Source of the DNA: Porphyromonadaceae bacterium UBA7555
GTDB taxonomy: Bacteria; Bacteroidota; Bacteroidia; Bacteroidales; Muribaculaceae
Assembly (NCBI GenBank): GCA_002478045.1
Contig: DLLT01000020.1
Span: 1 to 53,850 of the forward strand
DNA: 53,850 nucleotides
Direction of reading: 5' to 3'
Each line of letters opens with the position of its first letter. Position 1 is the stretch's first letter. The notes under the pieces are model-generated. The model did no database searches, was not told the origin of the DNA, and saw nothing but the letters and a program-made list of their open reading frames with translations. Made by a program: the position numbers and the translations under genes. Shown piece after piece: positions 23,835 through 32,786 of this stretch.

Positions 23835-26492
23835 TTAGTATGCCAGTGAGAGGTTGTCGACGCAGAGTGTCGCACCGTGCATTGCGCTCTCGTAGCGCGA
23901 GTTGAAGGTGGTCACTTTGATGGCGGCCGTCTCGGCGGCTTGGCTGTCCGAGGCATGAGTACTCGAGGTAATCATCACGCGGATGGAAGTGGCTTTGCCG
24001 GCATTGGCCTGATAGGTCACCGGAACACTGAAGGCGGTGTATTTGGCCACGGCACCGAGAGTCACGCTGCCGCTGCCGATAACGGTTTCGCCGGAGAGTA
24101 CTTGCACCGTAACTTTGCCTTTCTCGGCTTTATCGCCGGGGTCGTTGGTGTAAGTGTAGTATCCTTTGAGCGATGTGGGACGCGAAGCAAAGGATACGCC
24201 CTGCTTGTAGGTCTCGGTCCCATTGTTGTAGGTGTATGTACCAAGGAAAAGCTTGCCCGCACTGCGCTGCGATACTTCGGGGACGTTGTGTCCGTAGTAT
24301 TCGTCCGTGCCTGCAAATTCTTTCTTCCATTTTTCGGGGCGTGTACCGTTTGCATCCCAAGCAACATTACGCAGTACCATAGCGTTTTGGCCATGTTGTG
24401 CCGTGAAGCCTTTGTATGAGTCTGGGGTCTCGGTGCCGCCTCCTGTTCCTATGACCTTGATATTGGGCACGGTGGAGAGCCATGTCAGCGTGCTGTTGAA
24501 TGTCGAAGGAACCACGAAGAAGCTGTTCTGTGTCTTGTGGTTAGGGCTTGCAGTCTTGGCGTTGACCGTGGCCCAGCCGTTGGGCTCGCTGATGGTATAG
24601 CTCAGCTTGGTATCATAATATATACCTGCCGAGATGGACCATTGTCCGCCCTGGAGCATATCCTTGGCCGTTACGTTGGCGGTGAGTGTCTCGAAGTCGC
24701 CGTTGGGCAGTGCCGTAGCGTTCTCGGTGGTGAATTCGATGTCGGCGGAAGCTTTGTCCGGGTCGGCCACGGGGCTCAGGCGAAGTTTGTAAGCCGTTCC
24801 GGCCTTAAGTCCCTTGACGAGTAGTACATCGTCTTTGGACACCGAGGCTGTGGCGGCGGTGTATGTCGAACCGTCTGTGCTGACATATACCGTAATCAGC
24901 GATGCAAGTGCCGAAGCATTGACGTCTTTGCCGGCTACTTTGACGTAAGCCTTGGTGGCCCAAACGTCCTTGTCGGCGGTGGAAGCTTCCACGTCGGGCA
25001 CGGCACGTTTTACGGTGAGTGTGGAGCTGACCTTGGTACCGCTCACGGCACGTACTTGCAGGTCTTTATTGTCTGCCGGTACCTTCAGCGTCACTGCATA
25101 GTTCTTTTCGGAAGAACGGGCGCGTGTCTTGGCGGCGACGGAGGTCACGGTGAGGTCGCTCCATGTGCCGCGGTCGTTGAAGTACTGGAACTTGACGTTT
25201 TCTTGGGGATTGGCGCCGTTATATGTCAGGGTCAGGTCGAGTTTGTCCTGTCCTATATATAATGTCGATGGTTCGGAGATGGTGACCACCTGCGGCTCGA
25301 GGTCTATGGTCCAGGTGTATACCTCGCTGGCCTTGCCGTATTTGTCGACGACCTTGAGTGCGAAGGTGGTAGTATTGTCCGTGGACACCTCTTTTATATG
25401 GGATATGACGTTGGTCAGATCAATAATGGCCATCTTATCGGGATTGCGGAAGAGACCCACGCCTTGAAATCCGAGGGCACTCATACGCTGCTGCATAGCT
25501 TCGTCAGCGGCTGCGAGGTTGATTTCGGCGGGCCATCCTTGGCTTGTCACGAGCGATTTGCTCTGTGTGGTGAGGGTGACGCTGCTCAACCCGGCACGTG
25601 CCACGATATTGAGTTTCAGCGGAGTGCTCCACGGTGTTCCTTCAACGTAGTTCATTGTCGTTCCGCTGGCGGGCACCGATGCAGCGGCTGCCGTAACGGT
25701 GGGAGCGGGAGCGTTGAGCAGGTCATCGCTGAGCTCGACATCCACGGTTTCTTCGGAGACGGTGTCGTCAAAGGTGATATTGAGGACGGCTTCGCCTACA
25801 CCACCGTTGTTGACGTCAATGGTGGCATGATAATGGTGGCGAGCTTGTGCTTTGAAACTGAGCACCTGCAATTTGACCTTATCGGTCTTGCCGGGCTTGA
25901 CAAATTCGACGGAAAGAGTTGCGTCACCGGTACGGATATACATGGGACGCGTCTCCTCCGAGCCGATGTAGAGGTAATCGCCGCCCTCGGCATGTACTTC
26001 CGCGCCCCACGAGGTCATATATTTCTTAAAAGCTTCGGTGTATTCTACCGAAACCATCGCGTTGGCCAGTGTGGCGGTCAGCGACACGGGCGTGGATTCA
26101 TTTTCTACCACGGTCACGGAAGCAGTACCGAAGTATGCAGGTTTTTCGAAGCCTTCTTCGGTCGGGTCGCCGTAAGCGGCACTTACCGTGTATGCTCCGA
26201 TGGGGAAAAGCTCGCTGCCGTCATAATCAGCCACGGACGCCCAAGTCTTGGAATATGAGCCGTCAGTGCTCTTAATAGTTAGCGAAAGATCGTTGATGGT
26301 GAGATCACCATCGCCTCGGGCCGAGGCTTTAGAGCCTATCACTTCGGTGTTAAGCTCTACGCCGGGGACAAGCTGTCCCTTGCCGGTGGTATCGCCGCCG
26401 GGGAAGTCTTCATTGTGACATCCCGCCAGCGCCATCAGCGTAATCGCACATGCGATTGCGGCACTCTTGGAGTTCTTTGCCATAGAGTTCAA
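23835..26492 (-). CDS. Large DUF4493-type lipoprotein with PCMD-like end
   Basis: An 885-residue lipoprotein with lipobox LAGC near residue 25 and an acidic next segment. The first ~250 residues follow the DUF4493 pattern (SLTIKSTDGSYSKTWASVAD, LFPIGAYTVSAAYGD). Beta-rich repeats fill the middle. The C-terminal ~280 residues (LPNGDFETLT, RPTSLKGYYTYTND, ATLCVDNLSLAY) resemble PCMD. It is first in the operon, from the promoter at 26577-26607. The start at 26492 is used; 26483 is an alternative. Confidence 0.85.
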   Translation of the reverse strand: MNSMAKNSKSAAIACAITLMALAGCHNEDFPGGDTTGKGQLVPGVELNTEVIGSKASARGDGDLTINDLSLTIKSTDGSYSKTWASVADYDGSELFPIGAYTVSAAYGDPTEEGFEKPAYFGTASVTVVENESTPVSLTATLANAMVSVEYTEAFKKYMTSWGAEVHAEGGDYLYIGSEETRPMYIRTGDATLSVEFVKPGKTDKVKLQVLSFKAQARHHYHATIDVNNGGVGEAVLNITFDDTVSEETVDVELSDDLLNAPAPTVTAAAASVPASGTTMNYVEGTPWSTPLKLNIVARAGLSSVTLTTQSKSLVTSQGWPAEINLAAADEAMQQRMSALGFQGVGLFRNPDKMAIIDLTNVISHIKEVSTDNTTTFALKVVDKYGKASEVYTWTIDLEPQVVTISEPSTLYIGQDKLDLTLTYNGANPQENVKFQYFNDRGTWSDLTVTSVAAKTRARSSEKNYAVTLKVPADNKDLQVRAVSGTKVSSTLTVKRAVPDVEASTADKDVWATKAYVKVAGKDVNASALASLITVYVSTDGSTYTAATASVSKDDVLLVKGLKAGTAYKLRLSPVADPDKASADIEFTTENATALPNGDFETLTANVTAKDMLQGGQWSISAGIYYDTKLSYTISEPNGWATVNAKTASPNHKTQNSFFVVPSTFNSTLTWLSTVPNIKVIGTGGGTETPDSYKGFTAQHGQNAMVLRNVAWDANGTRPEKWKKEFAGTDEYYGHNVPEVSQRSAGKLFLGTYTYNNGTETYKQGVSFASRPTSLKGYYTYTNDPGDKAEKGKVTVQVLSGETVIGSGSVTLGAVAKYTAFSVPVTYQANAGKATSIRVMITSSTHASDSQAAETAAIKVTTFNSRYESAMHGATLCVDNLSLAY

Positions 26493-26576
26493 TTAAGGTG
26501 AATATACTGTTTTTAATTATTTACAACGATGAACTATAATGCGCTCAAGGGCTATCCTTGCGAGCAAAAATTCGAG

Positions 26577-26607
26577 CAAAGTTAAGCATTTTCGCTGAAA
26601 ATCCAAG
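26577..26607 (-). promoter_or_regulatory. Promoter of the DUF4493 lipoprotein operon
   Basis: On the minus strand CTTG (26607-26604), a 19-nt spacer and TAACTTTG (26584-26577), giving a leader of about 75 nt. Confidence 0.65.
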
Positions 26608-26757
26608 CACACAGAATGTTAAAAGTGCATTTCGGCATCTGACTTAGATGCCGACATACGCTGAAAAAACTTTTTTAGGCCTTGATTTTAGAGAAACACA
26701 ACCGCCAGAAGGCTCTATCCACAGATCACGGACAGACCGCAAATTTAAGCGGACTAA

Positions 26758-27456
26758 TTATCCGAACTTGCTGATTTTGCGGAGGGCTTCCTCGTTGATA
26801 ATCTTTATGCGGCGACCGTCCACAACCAATATGTGCTCGCTCACGAAAGCGGCAAGCGTACGTATGGCATTGGAGGTGGTCATATTGGAAAGATTGGCCA
26901 AGTCTTCACGCGAGAGGTATATCTTGAGTGTGGCATTGTCTTCTTCGTAACCGTAATTTTCGCACAGCACGCACAAGGCCTCGGCCAGGCGTCCGCGTAT
27001 ATGCTTTTGGGTGAGGTTGACGATACGCGTATCACTGCCGCCAAGGTTGGTAGATAGCTCTTTAATAAAGAACCATGCTACGCGAATATTGTCGTCAATA
27101 AGGCGACGCACAATATCTATGGGCAGCGTCCCGAGTATTGACGGCTCGAAGGCGCAGGTGCTCGAGCCATGAACTTGATCGGCAAAGGCCGCACGATACC
27201 CGAAGTATTGTACCGGACGAAACAGCCGCAGTATCTGCTGCCGACCGCCGATGCCGTCTTTATACATCTTGACTTTGCCCTTAAGTAGACACCACAGGTG
27301 TTCGGATCGGTCGCCCTGCGAATATAGTATTTGGTTTTTTTTCAGATGATGTATCTCGAAATTGTCCACAATGAGCCGCCGCTCATCGTTGTCGAGAAGC
27401 GTCCATATCGCCGAGAGGTCATCGTTGATAACCCTTTCGATTGCTGCTTTTATCAT
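26758..27456 (-). CDS. Crp/Fnr-family transcription regulator
   Basis: A 232-residue regulator. Residues ~20-120 form a cyclic-nucleotide-binding-type beta barrel (KKNQILYSQGDRSEHLWCLL, RLFRPVQYFGYRAAF). A long dimer helix follows, then a winged helix (LSREDLANLSNMTTSNAIRT, VDGRRIKIIN). No Fnr-type cysteine cluster is seen. The start at 27456 fits the family; 14 more codons upstream are open. It stands divergent to nothing close and lies behind its own promoter, with a palindrome in its leader. The regulon is unknown. Confidence 0.9.
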   Translation of the reverse strand: MIKAAIERVINDDLSAIWTLLDNDERRLIVDNFEIHHLKKNQILYSQGDRSEHLWCLLKGKVKMYKDGIGGRQQILRLFRPVQYFGYRAAFADQVHGSSTCAFEPSILGTLPIDIVRRLIDDNIRVAWFFIKELSTNLGGSDTRIVNLTQKHIRGRLAEALCVLCENYGYEEDNATLKIYLSREDLANLSNMTTSNAIRTLAAFVSEHILVVDGRRIKIINEEALRKISKFG

Positions 27457-27530
27457 CGAATAACTACGTGTATTTTGTCGTTGTTCTGTCACCGGCAATT
27501 ACGTCACCGGTTGCTTTATGTTGTATAATG

Positions 27531-27544
27531 ATGTTGTACAACAT
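27531..27544. promoter_or_regulatory. 14-bp palindrome in the Crp/Fnr leader
   Basis: ATGTTGTACAACAT is a perfect palindrome just downstream of the predicted transcript start. Such a site is well placed for autorepression by the dimeric product. Confidence 0.5.
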
Positions 27545-27556
27545 TTTTTTCGAATG

Positions 27557-27586
27557 CAAAGTTAATAAGTTTTTCGCTATGACAAA
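27557..27586 (-). promoter_or_regulatory. Promoter of the Crp/Fnr gene
   Basis: On the minus strand TTTG (27586-27583), an 18-nt spacer and TAACTTTG (27564-27557), about 100 bp before the start codon. Confidence 0.65.
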
Positions 27587-27777
27587 ATGCTTTGCAGCAA
27601 AAAATATACGCTCTTTGCACTTCCCGCTCCCGGATATACCGACAATATGACATTGGCAGTGCGTCCGTGTCGGCACACCACCCATATCGCATTATAGGAA
27701 TTTATTGTCTACGCACTATTATCTTGGCATACGCACAACAGCCATCAGTATAATGATGCCGGTGTCGTCGTCCTGTG

Positions 27778-28023
27778 TCAATATAACAAACGATTGGCCT
27801 TTGAGTGGTTATACGAAAGATACTGCATACGGTCACGGTTGTGCTCGTTGGGAGCTTCAACAGTCAAAAAGCCGTATTTGGCAAGCATACCCTTACAATC
27901 TTCGGGAGTCACGGCATTTGCAATCATTCCCATACAGAGGCCTTTGCATAGCGGAGAGAACAATTCGGTGCACACTCTACTATATCTCATAAATATCATC
28001 AAAAAGGCCGATACATCTGTCAT
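27778..28023 (-). CDS. Hypothetical small protein
   Basis: An open frame of 81 residues with an ATG start in an otherwise empty 650-bp stretch before ppdK. The C-terminal part (ANAVTPEDCKGMLAKYGFLT, then EAPNEHNRDRMQYLSY) has a protein-like composition; the N-terminal third is hydrophobic with several Cys and Met. I do not recognise a family and see no promoter; it may be a gene remnant. Confidence 0.35.
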   Translation of the reverse strand: MTDVSAFLMIFMRYSRVCTELFSPLCKGLCMGMIANAVTPEDCKGMLAKYGFLTVEAPNEHNRDRMQYLSYNHSKANRLLY

Positions 28024-28151
28024 AACCCATCAGATAGAAGTTGCACATAAACCAAACTCGTGCATTCCCCAAAAAACGTACTATGGCATCGAAAAACCGA
28101 AATTAGCGAGCAAAAGAGCACGCGCCTATTGCATATTAAGGCAGAAACCAC

Positions 28152-28159
28152 TAACTTTG
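28152..28159 (+). promoter_or_regulatory. -7 box of the ppdK promoter
   Basis: TAACTTTG followed by C, with ATTG 22 nt upstream, 103 bp before ppdK. Confidence 0.55.
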
Positions 28160-28262
28160 CAAAACGGCATCGCGCGTAACGGCAACAAGACAAGTATGAC
28201 CGGCGAGCCGACAAGAAAGATAATAAATCTATAAGTTTCACCAATATATTACCTAACAACCA

Positions 28263-30974
28263 ATGAAAAGAGTTTACACATTCGGTGACGGTAAAGCCGA
28301 AGGCAATGCCGAGATGCGCAATCTCCTCGGCGGCAAAGGCGCCAACCTCGCCGAGATGAACCTCTTGGGCATGCCCGTGCCCCCCGGCTTCACCATCACT
28401 ACCGAAGTCTGCAACGAGTACACAAAACATGGTCGCGACGAAGTGGTCGCACTCATACAGAAAGACGTAGAAAAAGCCATCGCACACGTCGAAGCCCTCA
28501 CCGGCAAGAAATTCAATGATCCCGCCAATCCCCTGCTTGTTTCGGTACGTTCGGGCGCACGCGCCTCTATGCCAGGCATGATGGACACCGTCCTCAACCT
28601 CGGTATGAATGACGCCACCGTGGCCTCCCTGGCCGAAAAGAGCGGCAATCCCCGCTTCGCATGGGACAGCTACCGTCGCTTTGTCCAGATGTACGGCGAT
28701 GTAGTTCTCGGTATGAAGCCCAAGAGCAAAGCCGACATCGATCCCTTTGAGGAAATCATGGACAAAGTCAAGGCTCAGAAAGGCATCAAGCTCGACACCG
28801 AACTCGATGTCGAAGACCTCAAGAACCTCGTCAAGCTGTTCAAAGCAGCCGTCAAGGACTACACCGGCAAGGACTTCCCCGATAACGCATGGGAACAGCT
28901 CTGGGGTGGCATCTGCGCCGTATTCGATTCATGGATGAACGAACGTGCCATCGTATATCGCCGCATGAACCAAATTCCCGAAGAATGGGGTACCGCCGTC
29001 AACGTACAGGCCATGGTATACGGCAATATGGGCAACAACAGCGCCACCGGCGTGGCCTTCAGCCGCGATGCCGCCACCGGCGAGAACATCTTCAACGGCG
29101 AATACCTGATCAACGCACAGGGCGAAGACGTAGTTGCCGGCATCCGCACGCCGCAGCAGATCACCACCGAAGGCAGCCGTCGCTGGGCAGCCCTCCAGGG
29201 CATCAGCGAAGAAGTCCGCGCCTCCAAGTATCCCTCGCTCGAGGAATCTATGCCCGAGTGCGCCGCCGAGCTTATCGCCATCGCCGGCCGTCTCGAAGAT
29301 TACTATAAAGATATGCAGGATATGGAATTCACCATCCAAGACGGCAAGCTTTGGATGCTCCAGACCCGCAACGGCAAGCGTACCGGTGCAGCCATGGTCA
29401 AGATAGCCATGGATCTGCTGCGTGCCGACAAAATAGACGAAAAGACAGCCCTGCTGCGTATGGAGCCCCAGAAACTTGACGAACTCCTTCACCCCGTATT
29501 CGACAAGAACGCGCTCAAACGCGCCAAGGTCGTAGCCAAGGGCCTGCCCGCATCCCCGGGTGCTGCCGCCGGACAGATAGTATTCTCCGCCGAAGACGCC
29601 GAGGCTTGGGCCGAAAAGAAAAAGAAAGTCGTGCTGGTACGTATCGAGACCTCGCCCGAAGACCTCCGCGGTATGGCCGTGGCTCAAGGCATCCTGACAA
29701 TGCGTGGCGGTATGACCTCGCACGCTGCCGTAGTAGCTCGCGGTATGGGCAAATGCTGCGTCTCCGGCGCAGGCGAAATACGCGTAGACTACCATGCCAA
29801 GACCGTCGAAATGGGTGGCATCACATACAAGGAAGGCGACTGGATTTCGCTCAACGGTTCCACCGGCGAAGTATATGACGGCCCCGTGCCCACTGCCGAT
29901 CCCGAACTCGGCGGCGACTTCGGCGCAATCATGAACCTCGCATCCAAGTACACCAAGACACTCGTACGCACCAACGCCGACACGCCTCGCGATGCCCGTC
30001 AGGCTCGCAGCTTCGGCGCTCAAGGTATCGGTCTATGCCGCACCGAGCACATGTTCTTCGAAGGCGACCGCATCAAGGCTGTACGCGAAATGATCCTCGC
30101 CTCCGACGAAGAAGGCCGTCGCGTGGCCTTGGCCAAACTCCTGCCCATGCAGCGCGGCGACTTCGAAGGCATCTTCGAAGCCATGGACGGCTTCGGCGTA
30201 ACCATCCGCCTGCTCGATCCCCCGTTGCACGAGTTCGTACCCCACCAGACCGTTACCCAGAAAGAACTGGCCGACGAAATGGGCATCACCCTCGAAGAAG
30301 TCAAAGCCAAAGTTGATTCGCTCGAAGAATTCAACCCCATGCTTGGACACCGCGGTTGCCGTCTGGGTATCACCTACCCCGAAATCACCGAAATGCAGAC
30401 ACGCGCCATCATCGAGGCAGCCCTCGCAGTACGCGCTCGCGGCATCGATGTACACCCCGAAATCATGATACCCCTGGTTGGTTCGCTCAAGGAAATCCAG
30501 AACCAGGCCGGCGTCATCAACGCCACAGCCGCCAAGGTATTCGAAGAGCAAGGCCAGAGCCTGCCCTACCTCGTAGGCACTATGATTGAAGTTCCGCGTG
30601 CAGCACTCACCGCCAACGAGATTGCCACCGTGGCCGACTTCTTCTCCTTCGGCACAAACGACCTCACCCAGATGACCTTCGGCTTCTCGCGCGACGATGC
30701 TCCCAAGTTCCTCAAATTCTACAAGGAACACGGCATCATCAAGACCGATCCCTTCGAAGTCCTCGATCAGGACGGCGTAGGCCAACTCGTCGAAATGGGC
30801 GTGCGCAAGGGACGCAGCGTCAAGCCCGAACTGAAAATCGGCATCTGCGGCGAACACGGCGGCGAGCCCTCGTCCGTCAAGTTCTGCGCACACCTGGGTA
30901 TGAACTACGTCAGCTGCTCGCCCTATCGCGTGCCCATCGCTCGCGTAGCAGCCGCTCAGGCCGCCATCGAGTAA
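28263..30974 (+). CDS. ppdK: Pyruvate, phosphate dikinase
   Basis: A 903-residue cytoplasmic enzyme interconverting pyruvate + ATP + Pi with PEP + AMP + PPi. The ATP-grasp domain comes first (GGKGANLAEMN near residue 22, SVRSGARASMPGMMDTVLNL near residue 94). The swivelling phosphohistidine domain has GGMTSHAAVVARGMG with the phosphorylated His at residue 487. The C-terminal PEP barrel ends in GICGEHGG with the catalytic Cys at 862. All key residues are present. Monocistronic with a strong terminator. Low-GC-like T-run codons are absent and codon use looks highly expressed. Confidence 0.99.
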   Translation: MKRVYTFGDGKAEGNAEMRNLLGGKGANLAEMNLLGMPVPPGFTITTEVCNEYTKHGRDEVVALIQKDVEKAIAHVEALTGKKFNDPANPLLVSVRSGARASMPGMMDTVLNLGMNDATVASLAEKSGNPRFAWDSYRRFVQMYGDVVLGMKPKSKADIDPFEEIMDKVKAQKGIKLDTELDVEDLKNLVKLFKAAVKDYTGKDFPDNAWEQLWGGICAVFDSWMNERAIVYRRMNQIPEEWGTAVNVQAMVYGNMGNNSATGVAFSRDAATGENIFNGEYLINAQGEDVVAGIRTPQQITTEGSRRWAALQGISEEVRASKYPSLEESMPECAAELIAIAGRLEDYYKDMQDMEFTIQDGKLWMLQTRNGKRTGAAMVKIAMDLLRADKIDEKTALLRMEPQKLDELLHPVFDKNALKRAKVVAKGLPASPGAAAGQIVFSAEDAEAWAEKKKKVVLVRIETSPEDLRGMAVAQGILTMRGGMTSHAAVVARGMGKCCVSGAGEIRVDYHAKTVEMGGITYKEGDWISLNGSTGEVYDGPVPTADPELGGDFGAIMNLASKYTKTLVRTNADTPRDARQARSFGAQGIGLCRTEHMFFEGDRIKAVREMILASDEEGRRVALAKLLPMQRGDFEGIFEAMDGFGVTIRLLDPPLHEFVPHQTVTQKELADEMGITLEEVKAKVDSLEEFNPMLGHRGCRLGITYPEITEMQTRAIIEAALAVRARGIDVHPEIMIPLVGSLKEIQNQAGVINATAAKVFEEQGQSLPYLVGTMIEVPRAALTANEIATVADFFSFGTNDLTQMTFGFSRDDAPKFLKFYKEHGIIKTDPFEVLDQDGVGQLVEMGVRKGRSVKPELKIGICGEHGGEPSSVKFCAHLGMNYVSCSPYRVPIARVAAAQAAIE

Positions 30975-31020
30975 TCGCTCGGCCTAACGGATTATACTGA
31001 AACTCCTATATCTCCTATAT

Positions 31021-31064
31021 AAAGAGGCGTTGGCACCACTCGGCGCCGACGCCTCTTTCTTTTT
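31021..31064 (+). terminator. Intrinsic terminator of ppdK
   Basis: AAAGAGGCGT (31021-31030) pairs with ACGCCTCTTT (31049-31058), with extra inner pairs, followed by CTTTTTT. Confidence 0.92.
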
Positions 31065-31195
31065 TCTGTATAACGGCCATCTATTATTTCTTCCGACCAG
31101 AGCATCGGGACATCGGCGACTGCCACAGATACAGCCGAACACAATATTATTATATAGCACAAATCAACGGACAAACGTCAGCTACGGATCAAGAA

Positions 31196-32107
31196 ATGAC
31201 AGACAACACACCAATAGTCGTCGGAATCGGCGAGGTCCTATGGGACATTCTACCGGACGGCCGGAAATTGGGCGGCGCACCCGCCAATTTTGCATATCAC
31301 GTCTCACAATTCGGGATGCAAAGTCTTGTAGTCAGCGCCATCGGCGATGATGCCCTCGGCAAGCAGATTCTGACCGATTTCAGCGCCAAGGGCTTACGCA
31401 ACATCATTGCCACCGTACCCTACCCCACAGGGACGGTACAAGTGAACATCGACAGCAAGGGCGTGCCGCAGTACTCCATCACCGAAAATGTGGCTTGGGA
31501 CAATATTCCCTTTACCACCGAATTGGAGCATACGGCACATTGCGCTCGTGCCGTATGCTTCGGGACACTGGCTCAGAGAAGCGCAACGACGCGTGCCACC
31601 ATTCATCGCTTCATCGATGCGATGCCGCAGGACGATAAGGCGCTGATAGTCTTCGATGCCAACCTCCGCCAAAAGTATTACGACAAGGAGACTTTGGAAT
31701 GCTCGATGCGCCGCTGCAATATACTGAAAATAAACGATGAGGAACTATGCACCATCATCCGTATGACGGACGAGCCGAACAACAACCTCCGGCAACTATC
31801 GTCTCAGATCATCAGTCTATATGCAGCCGAACTCATCGGCCGTTACGAGCTGAAAATGCTCATCTTGACCTGCGGCGTCAACGGCAGCTACATCTTCACG
31901 CCGGAAGCCACATCATTCATGCCCACGCCTAAAGTCGCAGTCGTCGATACCATCGGCGCCGGAGACTCGTTCACCGCCGCCTTTGTCGCGTGCACTCTCA
32001 AAGGCATGTCCATCGCCGAGGCCCACCGCACAGCCGTCAACATCTCCGCCTACGTCTGCACCCAAAGCGGCGCCATGCCACAGCTCCCCAACGGCCTTCT
32101 GTCCTAA
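31196..32107 (+). CDS. PfkB-family sugar kinase, fructokinase-like
   Basis: A 303-residue ribokinase-fold enzyme. The start GIGEVLWDILPDGRKLGGAPANFAYH contains the sugar-binding GGAPAN typical of bacteroidal fructokinases; the anion-hole motif DTIGAGDSF places the catalytic base at D257. NLRQKYY and LILTCGVNGSY are family segments. It probably phosphorylates a free hexose such as fructose, but no sugar genes flank it, so substrate is inferred. It stands alone, 220 bp behind ppdK and beyond its terminator. Confidence 0.88.
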   Translation: MTDNTPIVVGIGEVLWDILPDGRKLGGAPANFAYHVSQFGMQSLVVSAIGDDALGKQILTDFSAKGLRNIIATVPYPTGTVQVNIDSKGVPQYSITENVAWDNIPFTTELEHTAHCARAVCFGTLAQRSATTRATIHRFIDAMPQDDKALIVFDANLRQKYYDKETLECSMRRCNILKINDEELCTIIRMTDEPNNNLRQLSSQIISLYAAELIGRYELKMLILTCGVNGSYIFTPEATSFMPTPKVAVVDTIGAGDSFTAAFVACTLKGMSIAEAHRTAVNISAYVCTQSGAMPQLPNGLLS

Positions 32108-32234
32108 AAGCACACTTATTCCAGATAAAATACGGGGTGCCGGCCGACTTTACCGTCTGACGGCAATGTCTCTGTGTGCGACAGTTCCGTATCCGCCCAC
32201 GAATGTTCAAGTTGCAACACAATTGTCGCTTGGG

Positions 32235-32786
32235 TCAAAACCGGATTGTGCCGGGGGATTGATTGTGGAACAGTGCGCCGACAAGCGAAAATATTTGGGG
32301 CAACTTGCCTTCCTTGGCCCACTCTATCTGAACGCCGAAAAGGGCCTCCATCGTTTTTCCGATATCGAAACCAAATGATTCAAGCGAAGGACGCGACTTG
32401 TCCGGATGGACACACTTGGCACCTTTCATCCTTGCACATTCGTCACAAAGGGGACACTCGCCACTTAGCCCTACGGCCAATCCGCCGTATTTCCGTTCAA
32501 GTTCCAGCAGCCGCTTTTCCATTTCGATACGGTGTTCACGGAAGAGTGCTTTGACGCTTTCCGGCGTATCGGCTTCCTTAGGTCTTTCAAAACGGAAGAG
32601 AACTATCATTGCAGTGTTCCATCTCTTCAGGCGATCATCAACATCAAACTCGAAAGGCGGACAAAGCCACGAATTACCGTAATTGCGACATTGCTTGCAC
32701 AACTCGATAAAATATCGAACATCACGATAGCCGGCCATATACTCGGCCATCGCTATTCCCTTGGTAAGTATCGTTTTTTCACTCAT
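32235..32786 (-). CDS. DUF2284 metal-binding protein
   Basis: A 183-residue cysteine-rich protein. ELCKQCRNYGNSWLCPP near residues 28-44 and CPLCDECARMKGAKCVHP near 111-128 supply at least seven cysteines for metal or Fe-S binding, as in DUF2284. The role is unknown. Its ATG lies within the end of the esterase gene (8-bp overlap), so the two are translated together. Confidence 0.88.
   Translation of the reverse strand: MSEKTILTKGIAMAEYMAGYRDVRYFIELCKQCRNYGNSWLCPPFEFDVDDRLKRWNTAMIVLFRFERPKEADTPESVKALFREHRIEMEKRLLELERKYGGLAVGLSGECPLCDECARMKGAKCVHPDKSRPSLESFGFDIGKTMEALFGVQIEWAKEGKLPQIFSLVGALFHNQSPGTIRF

Noticed and set aside
25398..26258. Open frame of 286 codons opposite the large DUF4493 lipoprotein
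   Set aside because: Antisense shadow with odd composition; the minus-strand lipoprotein with signal peptide is clearly the real gene.
28929..30023. Open frame of 364 codons opposite ppdK, and another at 30033-30893
   Set aside because: Antisense shadows caused by the high third-position GC of ppdK; their amino-acid patterns mirror that gene.
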